From the NCBI GenBank assembly GCA_914767715.1, contig OU612075.1, forward strand, positions 22,940,001-23,004,000: 64,000 bases of DNA, written 5' to 3'. The stretch's first letter is position 1; every line of letters starts with the position of its first letter. The position numbers and the translations under genes were made by a program. This document shows, piece by piece, positions 11,401 through 22,480 of the stretch. This DNA is from Membranipora membranacea. Taxonomy: Eukaryota; Bryozoa; Gymnolaemata; Cheilostomatida; Membraniporidae. The notes under the pieces were generated by a model. It was not told the origin of the DNA and searched no databases. It saw nothing but the letters and a program-made list of their open reading frames with translations.

Positions 11401-12703
11401 TGTGTTATCATTGACTCACAGGCCACATACCAAGTTTTTTTTATTGATAACTCCAATTACCAATACCAATTTCAATTAGATTTTGAGATTGATAACTGCC
11501 ATAGATTTAGCAGCTTGTTGTGATCAATTTGATAGAATTTTCACCGAACAACCTTTTTTAAACGTCCCAAGCACTAGCAGGGGTCACCAAAGCAGCCCAA
11601 CCAATAACAGCGTGTTGTACGGAAAAGTCTTTTGCAACCCACACAGCTTTTCAATGCATTATGAACAAATCGGGGCCCCTAGGCAGCTTCTCAAATCACT
11701 GAGTTAAGTATATCTTCAAGCATCATCACTAGCGATACCCGGCTGCAGCTTGGAATTAATAATGACAAATTGAGCACTGAGACACCTGAACCGACAGTGG
11801 AATACATTTATAAAGGCAAGTACAGGGGCTAACATAACAAGTACAGGGGCTAACATAAAATACAAGTACAGGGGCTAACATAACAAGTACAGGGGCTAAC
11901 ATATATATGTGATAACCTATCATATGAATACAGAATAGTCCGCTGTGTATATGGATGAATATTTCTTTAACTAACGAATATTTTAAACACTTTCTCCATT
12001 TAAGATTGTGATCGGCCCAAGGCTACCTTAGTTGCCAGCCTTGAAACAGAAAAAAAATTGAATACAAACCTTATGGAAAACGCTTGGGATTGAAGTTCAA
12101 TACAAAATCAACGATGGTAAAGTCCAACAGTGATGTATAGTTTCATTATTCTTATCAAATTTGTAAAATTTTCCTAGCCTTGTCACACGGCTTCTATTTT
12201 TGTAGTCTATAATTTACCAATTATATAATCTCAAATATCATATCATGTAGTGTAAGGTTAACTTGACTGTAGTTGATGACTCACACATGCCCTGCTGCCG
12301 GGTTTATTATAACAGGATACTGATCATGGTCATACGCATAGCTCAGCACATGGTTAAACAGATGCCATGCAGCGTCATCTGCAATATATAATAAGTATTA
12401 TTACACATATTCATAGAGGTTTTCATATAAGTTTCTTATATACAAAATAAAATAAAACCAATAAAAAAAGAAATATATGTATAGAAAATATAAAATATGT
12501 ATATAATAATGTTTAGGCCATGGTGTAGGTGTAGGAAAACAACGACACTCACATGCCTCGATGTTATTCTTTGTTAAATAATATTAATATATACACTTAC
12601 CAATCACTGTGTAGGTGTATGTACCGATGCCTTTCCAAACTACCTGGCAAGTTGCATCACGTATCAAACACAACATGAAAAGGCTCACTGAAAAATACAG
12701 CAT
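5446..12703 (-). CDS. Secreted F-type lectin domain protein (exons in this span)
   Basis: Exons on the minus strand with matching phases: 12,601-12,703; 12,285-12,378; 10,506-10,693; 9,881-10,024; 5,446-5,675. Exon 1 starts with ATG and a hydrophobic signal peptide (MLYFSVSLFMLCLIRDATC). Exon 3 carries a fucolectin-type first half: SYSDSAIDGQN, then Cys, Trp-rich strands, PWIRIKLFE and HSVSVM. Exon 4 continues the domain, with paired cysteines. Exon 5 supplies the closing strand RFSVCEVKVEL and then starts a second domain copy (SDGQTDPLHST). F-type lectin domains bind fucosylated glycans and often act outside the cell in recognition. The open points are the 4.2-kb intron between exons 4 and 5, which contains another apparent gene, and the missing continuation left of 5,446. 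Splice sites are canonical; the domain call is firm for exons 3 to 5, the full model less so. Confidence 0.6.
5800..9430 (-). CDS. Secreted concanavalin/LamG-like protein, nested in lectin gene
   Basis: Eight exons join in phase to 412 codons: 9,252-9,430; 9,124-9,170; 8,511-8,614; 8,140-8,332; 7,741-7,953; 6,638-6,769; 6,323-6,466; 5,800-6,026 (TAA at 5,800). The start ATG opens a signal peptide (MIVVLHIVFFLTGMVNFIHS). Residues about 185-340 look like a concanavalin/laminin-G or pentraxin fold: NWGLCFWLRV, then PISWHHYC, then VAVDFENTGRQIF and SYIYIFGD. The N-terminal third is cysteine-containing with NxT sites and matches nothing I recognise. A GTGAGT inside the last exon (end 5,844) could instead splice in phase onto the lectin exon at 5,675, so the two models may share a 3' end. 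Two minisatellites touch its splice sites (7,511-7,750 and 8,615-9,105). Confidence 0.65.
6885..6935. repeat. Two adjacent short GC-rich hairpins
   Basis: 'gatcgggcgcagcccgatc' is an inverted repeat and is followed directly by 'ccacgcc..ggcgtgg'-type pairing ('cacgccgtaggcgtgg'). Two compact hairpins in tandem in otherwise AT-rich intronic DNA suggest the end of a mobile element, but no family is assigned. Confidence 0.5.
7075..7165 (-). repeat. tRNA-derived SINE-like repeat
   Basis: On the minus strand a box A-like 'GCTCAGTGTGTAGAGCG' is followed about 50 nt later by box B-like 'GTGGGTTCGGATCCC'. Stems are imperfect and the flanks look like repeat body, so a SINE head is more likely than a working tRNA gene. 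Confidence 0.45.
7511..7750 (-). repeat. 40-bp minisatellite, 6 units, spanning a splice donor
   Basis: Six units of 40 bp. On the minus strand each contains GAAG|GTGAGAC or a close variant, which is the donor of exon 5 (end 7,741) of the nested secreted gene. The unit nearest the exon is the functional donor; the others lie downstream in the intron. The fourth unit has a changed exon-side sequence (AATC before GTGAGAC) but keeps GTGAGA. Confidence 0.9.
8615..9105. repeat. 12-bp minisatellite abutting a splice acceptor
   Basis: About 40 copies of 'gtaatacagggt' with the last bases varying (gt, gc, ga; some 'gtgatacaggg'). The array fills the intron between exons at 9,124 and 8,614 of the nested secreted gene. 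Its left end reads CCCTGTATTACAG on the minus strand and directly forms the acceptor. Long open frames across the array on both strands are a result of the 12-bp period, not genes. Confidence 0.95.
9494..11371. mobile_element. Foldback element with about 300-bp inverted arms
   Basis: The sequence at 9,494-9,820 (beginning 'gtaaattgctgaacaggctg') recurs as its reverse complement at 11,060-11,371. A third, partial copy of the same end lies at about 10,813-10,900 in the left-arm orientation. The termini carry a repeated 'ctgaacag' motif. No transposase is visible. Exons 3 and 4 of the lectin gene (9,881-10,024 and 10,506-10,693) lie between the arms, so either this is two separate insertions in opposite orientation or a rearrangement. 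Confidence 0.7.
11815..11905. repeat. Short tandem repeat, about 4 units
   Basis: About four copies of a unit containing 'aagtacaggggctaacata', in the second intron of the lectin gene. Confidence 0.85.
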
Positions 12704-14076
12704 CGCTTGTACTATGAAGCTAGATTTACAATCTGCTGGCATATAAACCCTGCGAGGCAGCACACACGATGAGTAACACTGAGCTTCGAATTGTTACACA
12801 TGACTTTGACACAAGGCTGAAATATGCTGCCTTCACGTTTGGCGGAGCCGTGAAGATTCTCCTGGTGACTTAGTTTTATTGAAGTTTGGATGTGAAAATT
12901 AACCAAGTTAAACAAGGTGCGGAATCACCGGCCTGGGTGGCTGGATGGATGGTGAACAGGGGGTCTCAGCCTCATATCCAATCTGTTTCCTTTTATATTG
13001 ATATTTACAGCATTGGTAGTATAGGTTATCACAAGTACATTATTCTCAATAGATTTAGATAACTCAGCCACCATCAGCGACTCATTAAATTCAACTCCTC
13101 AGGAAACCTGAAAAGATCTTGCCATTTTACCGAATCATGTGGCAATAACTTTAATATCCTAAGGATCATGAGAACTGGTTATTTATATACACAAAGATAA
13201 GAATACAAAATACAAGTAGGTGAAAAAAATATTACAGGTTGCCTCAAAGAAAGCAGCATCTCAGTGTCACTATAATGAACGATTAATATATGATACGATG
13301 AGATGTCCGGTACCTGAGTCGCCTGGTACCTGAGTCACCCGGTACCTGAGTCGCCCGGTACCTGAGTCGCCCACCCATTCATTCATTCATTCACTCACTC
13401 ACTCACTCACTCACTCACTCACTCACTCACTCACTCACTCACTCACTCACTCGCTCGCTCGCTCACTCACTCACAAACATCAAACCAAATAACGAACACA
13501 GAAAAGTTAGGTCAGGTCAATATTTAGGGGTAATACACTGAGTATCACTTGAACACAACAAGCTGCAGGGTGATATATCTCACCAAGTGAGATTTAAGTC
13601 AGCGACCTGCCTACAAATTGTTGAAGTCGCCATTCTAAATTACAGGAAATATTTTGGGGCAATCTAATAAGCAGCGGACTTTTCAAATAGTTGAAAGAGT
13701 GTGATTTGAAATTTAGTGAAAATACTCATCATTCTTAAGGATAATAATTGGAGATTGACAGTGTGTTGGACTTACTCAAAACATTGTATTATATAAACGA
13801 TCAAAGTTACTGTTATCTGTTTGCATATGGAGATGCTCTACTTCAAGTCGCTATATCGGTATACTAAGCGGAGAGACTCAAATTCAGACAAATTTAGTAC
13901 AAAGAAAGTTTGTTCACCATTAATTTTTATAGGCTTTATTTTATTTGTTCCATGAAAATTGTTAGCACTTCAGCTATTGTTTCAAATGATTTAAACCACC
14001 ATAAGTCATGTGACCTGGCGGTAGCCATCAAAAGAAGGGAAGAAACTCCCAAATCAAACTGTATAACTCTAGCAAG
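12704..14076. other. Intergenic region with simple repeats
   Basis: This lies between the start of the lectin gene and the stop codon of the first GT31 gene. It contains four copies of 'cggtacctgagtcgcc' at about 13,309-13,375 and a 4-bp repeat (cattn/cactn/cgctn) at about 13,376-13,472. The rest shows no exon I can support. Confidence 0.6.
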
Positions 14077-17000
14077 TTAAACGGTAATAATACGATGTTG
14101 AGGTATTTTCCATTTGACTGTATGTTTATACATACACTTAGTCTGTTCTATCTGCCATGTGTGCTTAGAGCACTTATATATCATAGGATACCCGATATAC
14201 TCAAACGGTATGTTATCTTGTTTAGCCTTTTTCTGGGAGTAGATCATCTCGTCTATGATGTCAGGCCTCTCCCACGACTTAAAGTTAAATTGATAAGTAT
14301 TTATATATCTATCGTAGTAGTAGAGCTCACGCACTGAGTAATCAGCTTTGTGTAGGATCGTCATCTCCCTAGCCCAGCAGTAGTTATAATAATCCCAAAT
14401 CTCCCAGTTAGAATATCTCAAGTTACTGTATCCCGTTATATTACCTTCTTTAGCGCATATACCTGCAGAGTAAGAAAATTACCTGCAGAGTAAAATATCT
14501 TCATGCAGTGTAAAAAATATACCTGCAGATTATATTAAAAAACTGGACATTATTCAGTTGTCAACTACCATTCAACCAAATTAACTGGGAGTTGTCTTCT
14601 TAATGTCAATGAGGAGATAAGACATAATATGACTTATCTCCTCATTGATATTAAGAAGACAACTCCCGGTCCTGATTGAGACACACCTAGACCTTCATAG
14701 GGATGGCAAAGTAATTTGTACTATGGAGTAGGGAACTAAAGTTTTGATGAACCAAAGATTGCCATTCAACCATATGTGATCAACTTGATCAACATCGTTA
14801 GTGATATTCTATTCAATTTCCGTATTGTTTCCTTTTTGTTTTTCTGCCACTGAGTGCAAAGCATTCCAATGAGATAACTTTGGTTGCCAATAAAAGTATA
14901 TATCTTTACATTGAAAACAAAACCGATTTCCTGATGAAAGGCATTTCGTATGTAGATGCTATTTATTAAAGAGATTACAAAGTTACAAACAAACCATTGA
15001 AAAGTCAATTATATGCGGAACACTGTGGTTGCAAAATCTTCCCCTATTTCAGGCAAACATAGCCCAGACCAAATAACTGCTGCTTGCTCAGATATTTAAT
15101 TACCTCCTGTCACCGAGTACTGATTACTGCAGCTTTTGAATCGCAACACCAAGTCACAAAGTAATAAGGATAATACAGGATACAAAATGTCATTGGAGTT
15201 TTCACTTACCAACAAAAACATCCTCCATAGGCATGAAGGGCACCTTGTAGCTGTTATCAACTACTCTATCAGCAGCCTTATATGACAGGACATAACCAGG
15301 ACCACCCATATAGTCAGGGTATACATTGTGCGGATATTCCTGTAATGTTACATGCCACTTATCAGATGTATCACGTATCGGAGGCTTGTGTGACATCATC
15401 ACACCAGTGTACAAATCTGTAACATCAAGGATAGAATTATCATTATTTAATTATTACTATGCGCAATAACTCGGTCTGAAGAAGAAACTCGGAGCTTTAT
15501 ATTGAATATGGAAAGATATAACCCACAAATAGTAATCGCTTTGAACGCTGACTGAAATATGATACACTGTTTCTGGTGTTTCATAACTACTCTGGTTAAG
15601 ATGTGGTTGATAAGAAAGGTCAAGACCAGAATCCCCGGCAGAGTTTGAGCGCTTTAAATAATAAAACTGTCCTGATAATCACTATGATTCCATGTTGCGA
15701 TTTTGTAAGGATTTCGGGAGTAATCGCCCCATGGAAATGACACTTTCAGATTGTGACGGATGACTTTTTGGACGCGAATATCCATACCGTGTTAATTCAA
15801 CCTACTTTCTAATTGGCAGCGTGGCTGAATGGTTAGCGCGTGCTTGCACACAAAGGGAATACATGTGGGAGTCTGGGGTTCAAGTCCCAGCTGCGGTAGA
15901 TGTTTTTTATGTTTTTTCCATCATGAGAATGGTTAGAATCCACTGGATTCTAACCATTCTAAAATTGGATTCAACCACAAATTCGAAGCATGGAACCATA
16001 GTGATTAAAACTGTGATAACATGAGTAGATCTTTTTGAGCTAAGCTATATTTGCCTTAGCTTCAAACATTCATATCCAATACTGTAAATTACGACTAACA
16101 TTTAAATACTGTATATAACACTTACATTCAGTCATCTCAGAGGGCAGTTTAAGAAGTTGTCTGACCAGCACATCAAAGTTAACAATCATATCATCATCTG
16201 TTTTGAGAATATATTCAAATGGCTGACATTCATCAATAGCCCAGCGAAGGCTCAACATTGTCTTCAGTGTGAGGTTACGATAATTGTCTTTAAAATCAAT
16301 ATGTAAGATATCTCTGTGCCTACAGTAAATAAGTAGGACAATCATATAGAGATAGGGAGGCTGGGAGACCCTCCCTGATAGAGATAACCGGGTAACAGTT
16401 GATTCTTATAATAAGGCTGGTCACATCAGAGATAAAGCCTGCAGTGCGGATCTGTGGCTGATTATAATCACAATATACCACTTTGAGGGTGTGTTACATA
16501 TATGATGTATTACATTATGTATTACAATCAGCTTAAAGAGCACTGTGGGCTCCATCTCTGATGTGATGTGACAGGGGGGAATAATAAGGAGTAATGCAGG
16601 GTTGACAATTGTTTTGGTGGCCAAAGTAGTTTCTGTTTGGAATATAGATGGCTTGGCTTTAATAAACAGCCTCAGGCCCATGGTACGCAGGAATGGTGTG
16701 GGAGAGGACTCGGTGTGGCCACCCACTTGAGGATTGACCGGGGGCACCTCCCGCAAAGTGTTTGCGTTGGGGCCCCAAAATTGAAGGCTCTCAAGTATAC
16801 CTAAGGTCATATACCAATGAATATAAAAATACATCACAGCGGTAACAAAAAAGGTAAGCGGCCCTCACATGATGTTATGATATAATGTATAATATGGCTC
16901 CCTGATGAGAAGAAACAAGAGTTAAGATCAGCTAATAATACAATTGTTCACCTTTTGTATTCCTCTTGTAGAAGCTCATAAGTTTGATTTATTCCGCTGT

Positions 17001-18574
17001 TAGCCGTGATAAACATCACAGCTACTCTCCTTCCATCTACATGGTCTACCTTCCATCTACGCCTGAAATAGTCTCTCTCCATAGCATTGTATGTGGTAGA
17101 TTCTACTATAACAAGTAGGAACACAGGCTCACTGCACACATTGTCTGAAATCAAGAGAAATTCTACTATAACAAGTAGGAACACAGGCTCACTGCACACA
17201 TTGTCTAAAATCACGAGAGCTTCTACTTTAACAAGTAGGAACACAGGCTCACAGCACACATTGTCTAAAATCAAGAGAGATTCTCCTATAACAAGTAGGA
17301 ACACAAGCTCACCGCACACATTGTCTGAAATCACGAGAGCTTCTACTATAACAGGTAGGAACACAGGCTCACTGCACACATTGTCTGAAATCAAGAGAGC
17401 TTCTACTATAACAAGTAGGAACACAGGCTCACTGCACACATTGTCTAAAATCACGAGAGCTTCTACTTTAACAAGTAGGAACACAGGCTCACAGCACACA
17501 TTGTCTAAAATCAAGAGAGATTCTCCTATAACAAGTAGGAACACAAGCTCACTGCACACATTGTCTGAAATCAAGAGAGCTTCTACTATAACAAGTAGGA
17601 ACACAGGCTCACTGCACACATTGTCTGAGATCACGAGGGCCTACTATGTCACTCATGCAAACTACAGTTATACTTTTGGGTGATAAAAACATTAAATATT
17701 ATCTAGAACATTCAGAAACCATACAGCTCTCACACATAAACACATCGGCTCGCTGTGGCGGGCCCCTCAGGAGCAGGTTAGAGCAGGTTAGAGGTTAGAG
17801 CTATTGGGTATTCTCACCTGAAGGGTTGAGATGGTATTTATAGTTGAGTGTGTGTAGCTGGGTTCCTTCTTGCCTAGCCTGTGATCCTCGCCTAGCATGT
17901 GATCCTAGCCTAGCCTTTGCTCCTCGCCTAGCATGTGATCCTTGCTTAGCCTTTGATCCTTGCCTGCCCGGATGTTGATGATTAGCCGGAGTCAGTGATT
18001 GTGACCTTAATTTGGTTCTTGAATCTTCACTCAGAGCCTCTCTTAACCTCTTTGACTAATAATTACGAAAACAATCTCAATAAAATGCAAGCTTATGAGA
18101 TCAGAGATCAGGTTTGTTTTTGTAGGATGGATCCCAAGCTGTGAAACCTTTTTTAGTTCCGATAAGCATAACTATCCTATGAGCATGCAATATATGACAG
18201 TAGACTCCATGAAACCATCAACGGTGCAGATGTTAGTACAAAATAAATACAGGTCGATTATATAATACCTGCTGGTTGTCTTTCAGTATAAATGGCTGTC
18301 CTCATATCCATCAGAAATTTTACCAAGCGAGAAATTCAAATCATAACGTAACAGTAACGATTTATCATTTTACAAGATACTGCCATACCTCGAACACTAC
18401 AGCTGCTGGTGATTGGTGGAGGTCTTTATTTTGGACCTGAAGTGACCAATCAGGTGTCTGCTTGATGAAACTAGGACTTCTCCATAGGTACAAAGCAGAT
18501 AATACCAGAAAGAAGCCAAACTGTAAGACAATAGCAGCCCACAGTATGGAGTGAGAGGCCATCGTACGAGCCAT
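14077..18574 (-). CDS. GT31 beta-1,3-glycosyltransferase, complete (copy A)
   Basis: Six exons join in phase to 408 codons: 18,389-18,574; 17,818-17,878; 16,952-17,144; 16,126-16,319; 15,210-15,416; 14,077-14,462. Exon 1 encodes a short N-terminal tail and a transmembrane signal anchor (about residues 10-30), typical of a type II Golgi enzyme. Residues about 85-300 carry GT31 landmarks: ERDYFRRRW, DNYRNLTLKT, the metal-binding KTDDDM (DDD at 188-190), YMGGPGYVLS and EDVFVG (near 275-280). The family transfers galactose or N-acetylglucosamine in beta-1,3 linkage in the Golgi; which sugar cannot be told. The tandem paralogue at 20.1-31.4 kb has the same exon structure. Exon 3 may start at any of nine repeated acceptors (17,144 to about 17,624), each adding 20 in-frame codons. 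Confidence 0.85.
14455..14530 (-). repeat. Repeated acceptor-like motif at exon 6 of GT31 copy A
   Basis: On the minus strand CTGCAGGTA occurs at the real acceptor (14,462) and again about 25 bp away, both after TACTCTGCAG. A further related copy follows in the same intron. This is a short, degenerate version of the splice-site repeats seen elsewhere in the window. Confidence 0.6.
14587..14667. mobile_element. Short hairpin MITE-like inverted repeat
   Basis: Arms of about 35 bp (14,587-14,621 and 14,633-14,667) are near-perfect reverse complements with an 11-nt loop. The outer part begins 'gggagttgtcttctta'. It sits in intron 5 of GT31 copy A. Confidence 0.85.
14835..14910 (+). mobile_element. 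3' tail relic of the two-ORF LINE family
   Basis: 'gccactgagtgcaaagcatt' and the following 'gccaataaaagtatat' match the 3' end of the LINE at 40.8-44.95 kb ('ggcactgagtgcaaaacatt', then 'gccaataaaaagtatata'). Only the 3' tail is present, as expected of a severely 5'-truncated insertion. It lies in intron 5 of GT31 copy A. Confidence 0.75.
15817..15902 (+). repeat. tRNA-like SINE head
   Basis: Box A-like 'TGGCTGAATGGTTAGCGCG' and box B-like 'GGGGTTCAAGTCCCAG' with a good T-stem are present. The acceptor stem does not pair properly and the anticodon-loop position lacks the conserved U33. I read it as a tRNA-derived SINE rather than a functional tRNA. Confidence 0.5.
17101..17640 (-). repeat. 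60-bp minisatellite, 9 units, spanning exon-3 acceptor of GT31 copy A
   Basis: Nine 60-bp units. On the minus strand each has a pyrimidine-rich tract, TTTCAG or TTTTAG, and then the first about 44 nt of exon 3 (ACAATGTGTGC...). Sixty is divisible by three and no unit contains a stop, so the frame stays open from 17,634 through exon 3, giving 20-residue repeats built on DNVCSEPVFLLVIVEALLIS. Units 2-4 and 6-8 share variants (SEL or GEL, then CCEP, then SEP), showing that a block of several units was itself duplicated. Confidence 0.95.
17865..17970 (-). repeat. Tandem repeat at exon-2 acceptor of GT31 copy A
   Basis: About six degenerate units of 'gcctagcatgtgatcct' type. The exon-2 acceptor (GATCACAG before 17,878) lies in the end unit, and other units keep AG|GCTAGG-like junctions (for example GAGCAAAG|GCTAGG). 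Confidence 0.8.
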
Positions 18575-18927
18575 CAGTGATAGATTCGACTACAGCTGTA
18601 GTCTTATGTGGTGGAATTGTAGGATAATCAGTAAGAGGTAGACTATAAATGAACCTGAAGGTGAACAAGTTTGTTGATAAATGAAGAAGTAATACATGTA
18701 GTAATATTAATGGAATTCAGTGGAGACTTTGCATGACTTGTATGGAGATAAGACAACAAATACAGTTACGTAGTGACCACCAAAGCGATTAATGTATTAG
18801 TATATTAAAACATCTGTAGATTCACAAGTGCCTAATATCCTTTATCTGAGACATGCTTCCTGTGAGGCTCGTGTGGTAGTATCGCTTCCTGTGGTAGTAT
18901 GGGTCACACATACAGGAGCACTATAAG

Positions 18928-19175
18928 GTGTGTGAGCAGTGTGTGAGCAGTGTGTGAGCAGTGTGTGAGCAGTGTGTGGGCAGTGTGTGGGCAGTGTGTG
19001 GGCAGTGTGTGGGCAGTGTGTGGGCAGTGTGTGGGCAGTGTGTGGGCAGTGTGTGGGCAGTGTGTGGGCAGTGTGTGGGCAGTATGTGGGCAGTGTGTGG
19101 GCAGTGTGTGAGCAGTGTGTGAGCAGTGTGTGAGCAGTGTGTGAGCAGAGTGTGAGCAGTCTGTGAGCAGGTGAT
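18928..19175. repeat. 12-bp minisatellite 'gtgtgtgggcag'
   Basis: About 20 copies of a 12-bp unit, with g/a variation (gggcag or gagcag). It lies about 350 bp upstream of the start of GT31 copy A. The Thr-His-Cys-rich frames across it are artefacts of the period. Confidence 0.95.
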
Positions 19176-19375
19176 CACACACTAACTCACTCACTCACAC
19201 TGCCACCAAACAACTAACCTTGCACTGCACTGCTGTTTAATGATCTGCACCGACCATGCACTCATTTTCAATATAAATTTTTTGAGGCAACAATTTTATT
19301 GTCACAACACTGTTAAACGATTTAAGACTGATCATGTGTGCTGATCAATAGGTGCCTGCTGACAAATTCCAAACC

Positions 19376-19540
19376 CGGAGTACCGCACTGCGTCTCGTGA
19401 CACCGCACTGCGTCTCGTGACACCGCACTGCGTCCCGGAACACCGCACTGCTTCCCGGAACACCGCACTGCGTCCCGGAACACCGCACTGCGTCCCGGAA
19501 CACCGCACTGCGTCCCGGAACACCTCACTGCGTCCCAGAG
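19376..19540. repeat. 20-bp minisatellite, about 8 units
   Basis: Eight copies of 'caccgcactgcgtcccggaa' with minor changes (cgtctcgtga in the first ones). A related single sequence ('taccgcactg' type) recurs near 19,900. Confidence 0.9.
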
Positions 19541-20809
19541 TGCAGGTGCAATTCAGCTCTTGTTTATTATATTCAAAGCTAAAATTTGAGTGTTCATTTT
19601 ATGAATTGCATCATTTTACTATATTTGTGAATGCTATTGTTGTAATTTATTCAACCTTAGAGGAACACTGGTAGGCTAGGCTAAGATACTGAAATATCTG
19701 CATACAAGCAGTAAAAGTAATAAGCAACTACATAGGTATGTGTACTGTAGGGGTAGGAAAACGTATTTTCCTCCGCAATAGAAAGATTCAAAAATTATCT
19801 AGATGAGGTGGGGAGGGGATGGGAATTACGGTCCATCCATGACAACTTGGCAGACTCGGAAAACAGGAGGTCTTTGTGAACAAGCTCCTGTCCCAGAGTA
19901 CCACTCTGCATCTCGCAGTGTGGATGCAATTCTAAGCTAAAACTTGAGCGTTCATATTTGAATTGCGTCATTTGACCTGATTTTACAAATGTTATAGTTG
20001 TACTTCATCCAAACTAGAGAGAGACAGCCCTAACAAAAGTGTTAGGCTAGGTAAAAGTTATGAATAGCTACATAATGGTAAAGCAAATACAAGGAAAAAA
20101 CTGGGAGCCTCCCTACTAAACAGGGAGACTCGTCAGGTTCTATAGATCAATTATCCTCTCCTGGGGAATGCCCCTTTTGACTAAGTTTGAGTGCTGACTT
20201 TTGTTAAACATATACCAAGTATAGTTTGAACATCTATAGATCATAGGATATCCTACATTACTTGTTATAGATTTGTTCTGAATGTATATCATATCTTTAA
20301 TACTAACATCACCAGAGCCCCATGATTCAAAGTCATAACGATGACTGTTTATCATTTTATCAAAATAATACAGCTCTCTGACATTAAAGTCAACGTGATG
20401 AAGTACCGCAACGTCGAGGAAGTGGCAGTAATCATACTCAGCCTGTATTGAACCTCTTTGGAATCGAACATTACTATATCCGGTAATGTTAGCTTCTTTA
20501 GCACACAGGCCTACAATATAAGATAACATATATTTTACTCTCATGTTTGAGTTTTTAGATGGTGCTGCTGCCCATTCAACACTTAACAGTACTGTTGTCT
20601 GTGAGTATGTTAACAAGGTGAGTGCGGCGTGGGGTCAGTAGTGTGATGTGTGGTTAACAAGGTGAGTGTAGTGTAGTGGAACCGGATATTAGCATAAGGA
20701 ATAGCGACTGACAGAGAGAACTAAGAAGATTAGCCACTCCTTCTCGAATACATGTGAGTTGAATACACGGCAGTGTGATGCGTGGACGTTGATGTGTTGG
20801 CGGTTGAGT

Positions 20810-21680
20810 GGGGAGATCAGTAGTTAGTGAGTGAGTGTGAGTGTTGTTAGGATGTGTATGTGAGTGAGTTGGTGGATGAGTGAGGAAGTGTGTGGGTGGG
20901 TGAGTGAGTTGGGGGAGTGAGTGGTTGGGTGGGTAGTTGTTTGGTTGGGTGGGTAGTTGTTTGGTTGGGTGGGTGAGTTGGTTGGTTAGTAAGTTAGTGG
21001 GTGAGTTAGTCTATGCACTTTGCAGGATTTTCTTGGATTTATCCTCCCATTACTTCTACATTTATCTTACTTCATATAGCCTAAGGGTCCAATAATACAC
21101 GTTGTATGACCTTTTGACAGTGTCATGAATGACCGCCCTTATTCAAAATGAAATATTTGGTAGTGAATATATCTGCCCATGGGTATGTATTTCCCAAACA
21201 TGAGGCTACTTTCCCAGAGTCTGACTAGAAAATTCTCATACCTGGAGCAATATAGTAGGTGGCATGAATAGAAATCAATAGATATTTCAGTTTTAGTGTT
21301 CCCCTTTATTTACTTATAATATCTAAGGTCAGACAACACCAGCAAGATCCTGCATTGTTCTCGGACTTTCCCTCGCCGGGAGGCCGTCGGGCGAAGGGCA
21401 AAAGTCTGGGGGGCTCAGACTATGGGTGAGTGGGTGGGTGAGTGGGGGAATGAGTTGTTGGGTGGGTAGTTGTTTGGTTGGGTGAGTTGGTTGGTTAGTG
21501 AGTTAGTGGGTGAGTGGGGGAGTGAGTGGGTGGGTGAGTTGGTTGGTTGGTTAGTAAGTTAGTGGGTGAGTAAGCGAATATGTGGGTGAGTGGGGGAGTG
21601 AGTGTTTGAGTGGATGGGCGATTGAGTGAGTGAGTGGGCAAGTGAGTTAGCGATTAGTGAGTGAGCGATTAGTGAGTAAT
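20810..21680. repeat. Degenerate gtgagtggg/ttggttggg repeats (two tracts)
   Basis: Tracts at about 20,810-21,010 and 21,420-21,680 are G/T-rich with repeated 'gtgagtgggt' and 'ttggttgg'. A GC-rich stretch (about 21,370-21,415) lies between them. This is in intron 5 of GT31 copy B. No coding content. Confidence 0.8.
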
Positions 21681-22084
21681 TGCTGAAATATTTTTCTGAT
21701 GATAAAAATTGTGCCAGAACTTATTGGTTAATGATGTCACATTTCTGAACACCAAAAGTGTAAGTATGCGATGGAAACTGTATCAAGGAAAAGAAAGATA
21801 ATAAAACCAGGGTCCTCAAAATGCAATTCTCCCGCCAACACCCTACAATGGCCTAGAACAGAACATGGCGGAGGGATATTGTAAATGTTTGGTATCGAGG
21901 CACCACCACAGAGGAAACAACCTTCTTCTAACACTGGCCAAGAATAGAGTGGCTAGAGCTCGAGTGTAGAGTGAAGGATAATCAAACCTTGCAGCATAGT
22001 ACAACATTATTATTACCTTTTTGTTAACTTTAGTTCCTGTTCACTACACCTTCTACTGATTTGGCATTAAAGTTTGCTATCCAA

Positions 22085-22480
22085 AATGTTGTTCGTAAGG
22101 CAAATCAAAGAATGTAAATAATTAAAAACTTTCTGTATTTGAGTACCAAGCCATTAGCATGCATGCTTTTTAAAAGTTTTATTGTTTCACTTATAATAAT
22201 GTATTGTCTACCAGTCCTCTATCCTGCCATTTATCAACGAGATAAGAAGGACATGCGCAAAATATTTAAAGATGCTTCCTGGCTAGGATTACAGCTTAAT
22301 TTTGATCTCGGCACTCTAGTTAACACTCATTTAAAAAATCGTGTAATGCAGATATTCACTGACGACGAACACTTTATCCAGAACTACCTCGAACGGTGCC
22401 CCTCAGGTCGGCTTAGACACCGTAAATACCGCACTGCCTGGGGCAAAGACTGCTTTTTAAGACACATGTGCATTTGGAAA
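22085..22480 (+). mobile_element. 5'-truncated LINE fragment
   Basis: The frame contains MLFKSFIVS, then KIFKDAS, CPSGR and GKDCFLRH, matching the C-terminal end of the LINE ORF at 25.1-27.9 kb (MLFKSFIVS, KIFKDAI, CPSGR, GRDCFLRH). Only the C-terminal 120 or so residues are present and they are diverged. Confidence 0.85.

Larger units (their letters stand above)
18575..20139. other. Intergenic region between the two GT31 genes
   Basis: It holds two minisatellites (18,928-19,175 and 19,376-19,540) and otherwise no exon. The promoter of copy A should lie here; no clear TATA box was seen. Confidence 0.6.

Noticed and set aside
15817-15902. Functional tRNA gene
   Set aside because: The T-arm and box B are good, but the acceptor stem does not pair and the anticodon loop lacks U33; a SINE head is more likely. 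The same applies to 7,075-7,165, 55,285-55,365 and the tRNA-like parts at 63.4 kb.
16421-16837. 138-codon minus-strand open frame in intron 3 of GT31 copy A
   Set aside because: It begins at a non-ATG codon context, shows no domain and lies between well-defined exons.
18904-19194. Thr-His-Cys-Pro repeat frames on the minus strand
   Set aside because: These are produced by the 12-bp gtgtgtgggcag array, with no flanking coding sequence.
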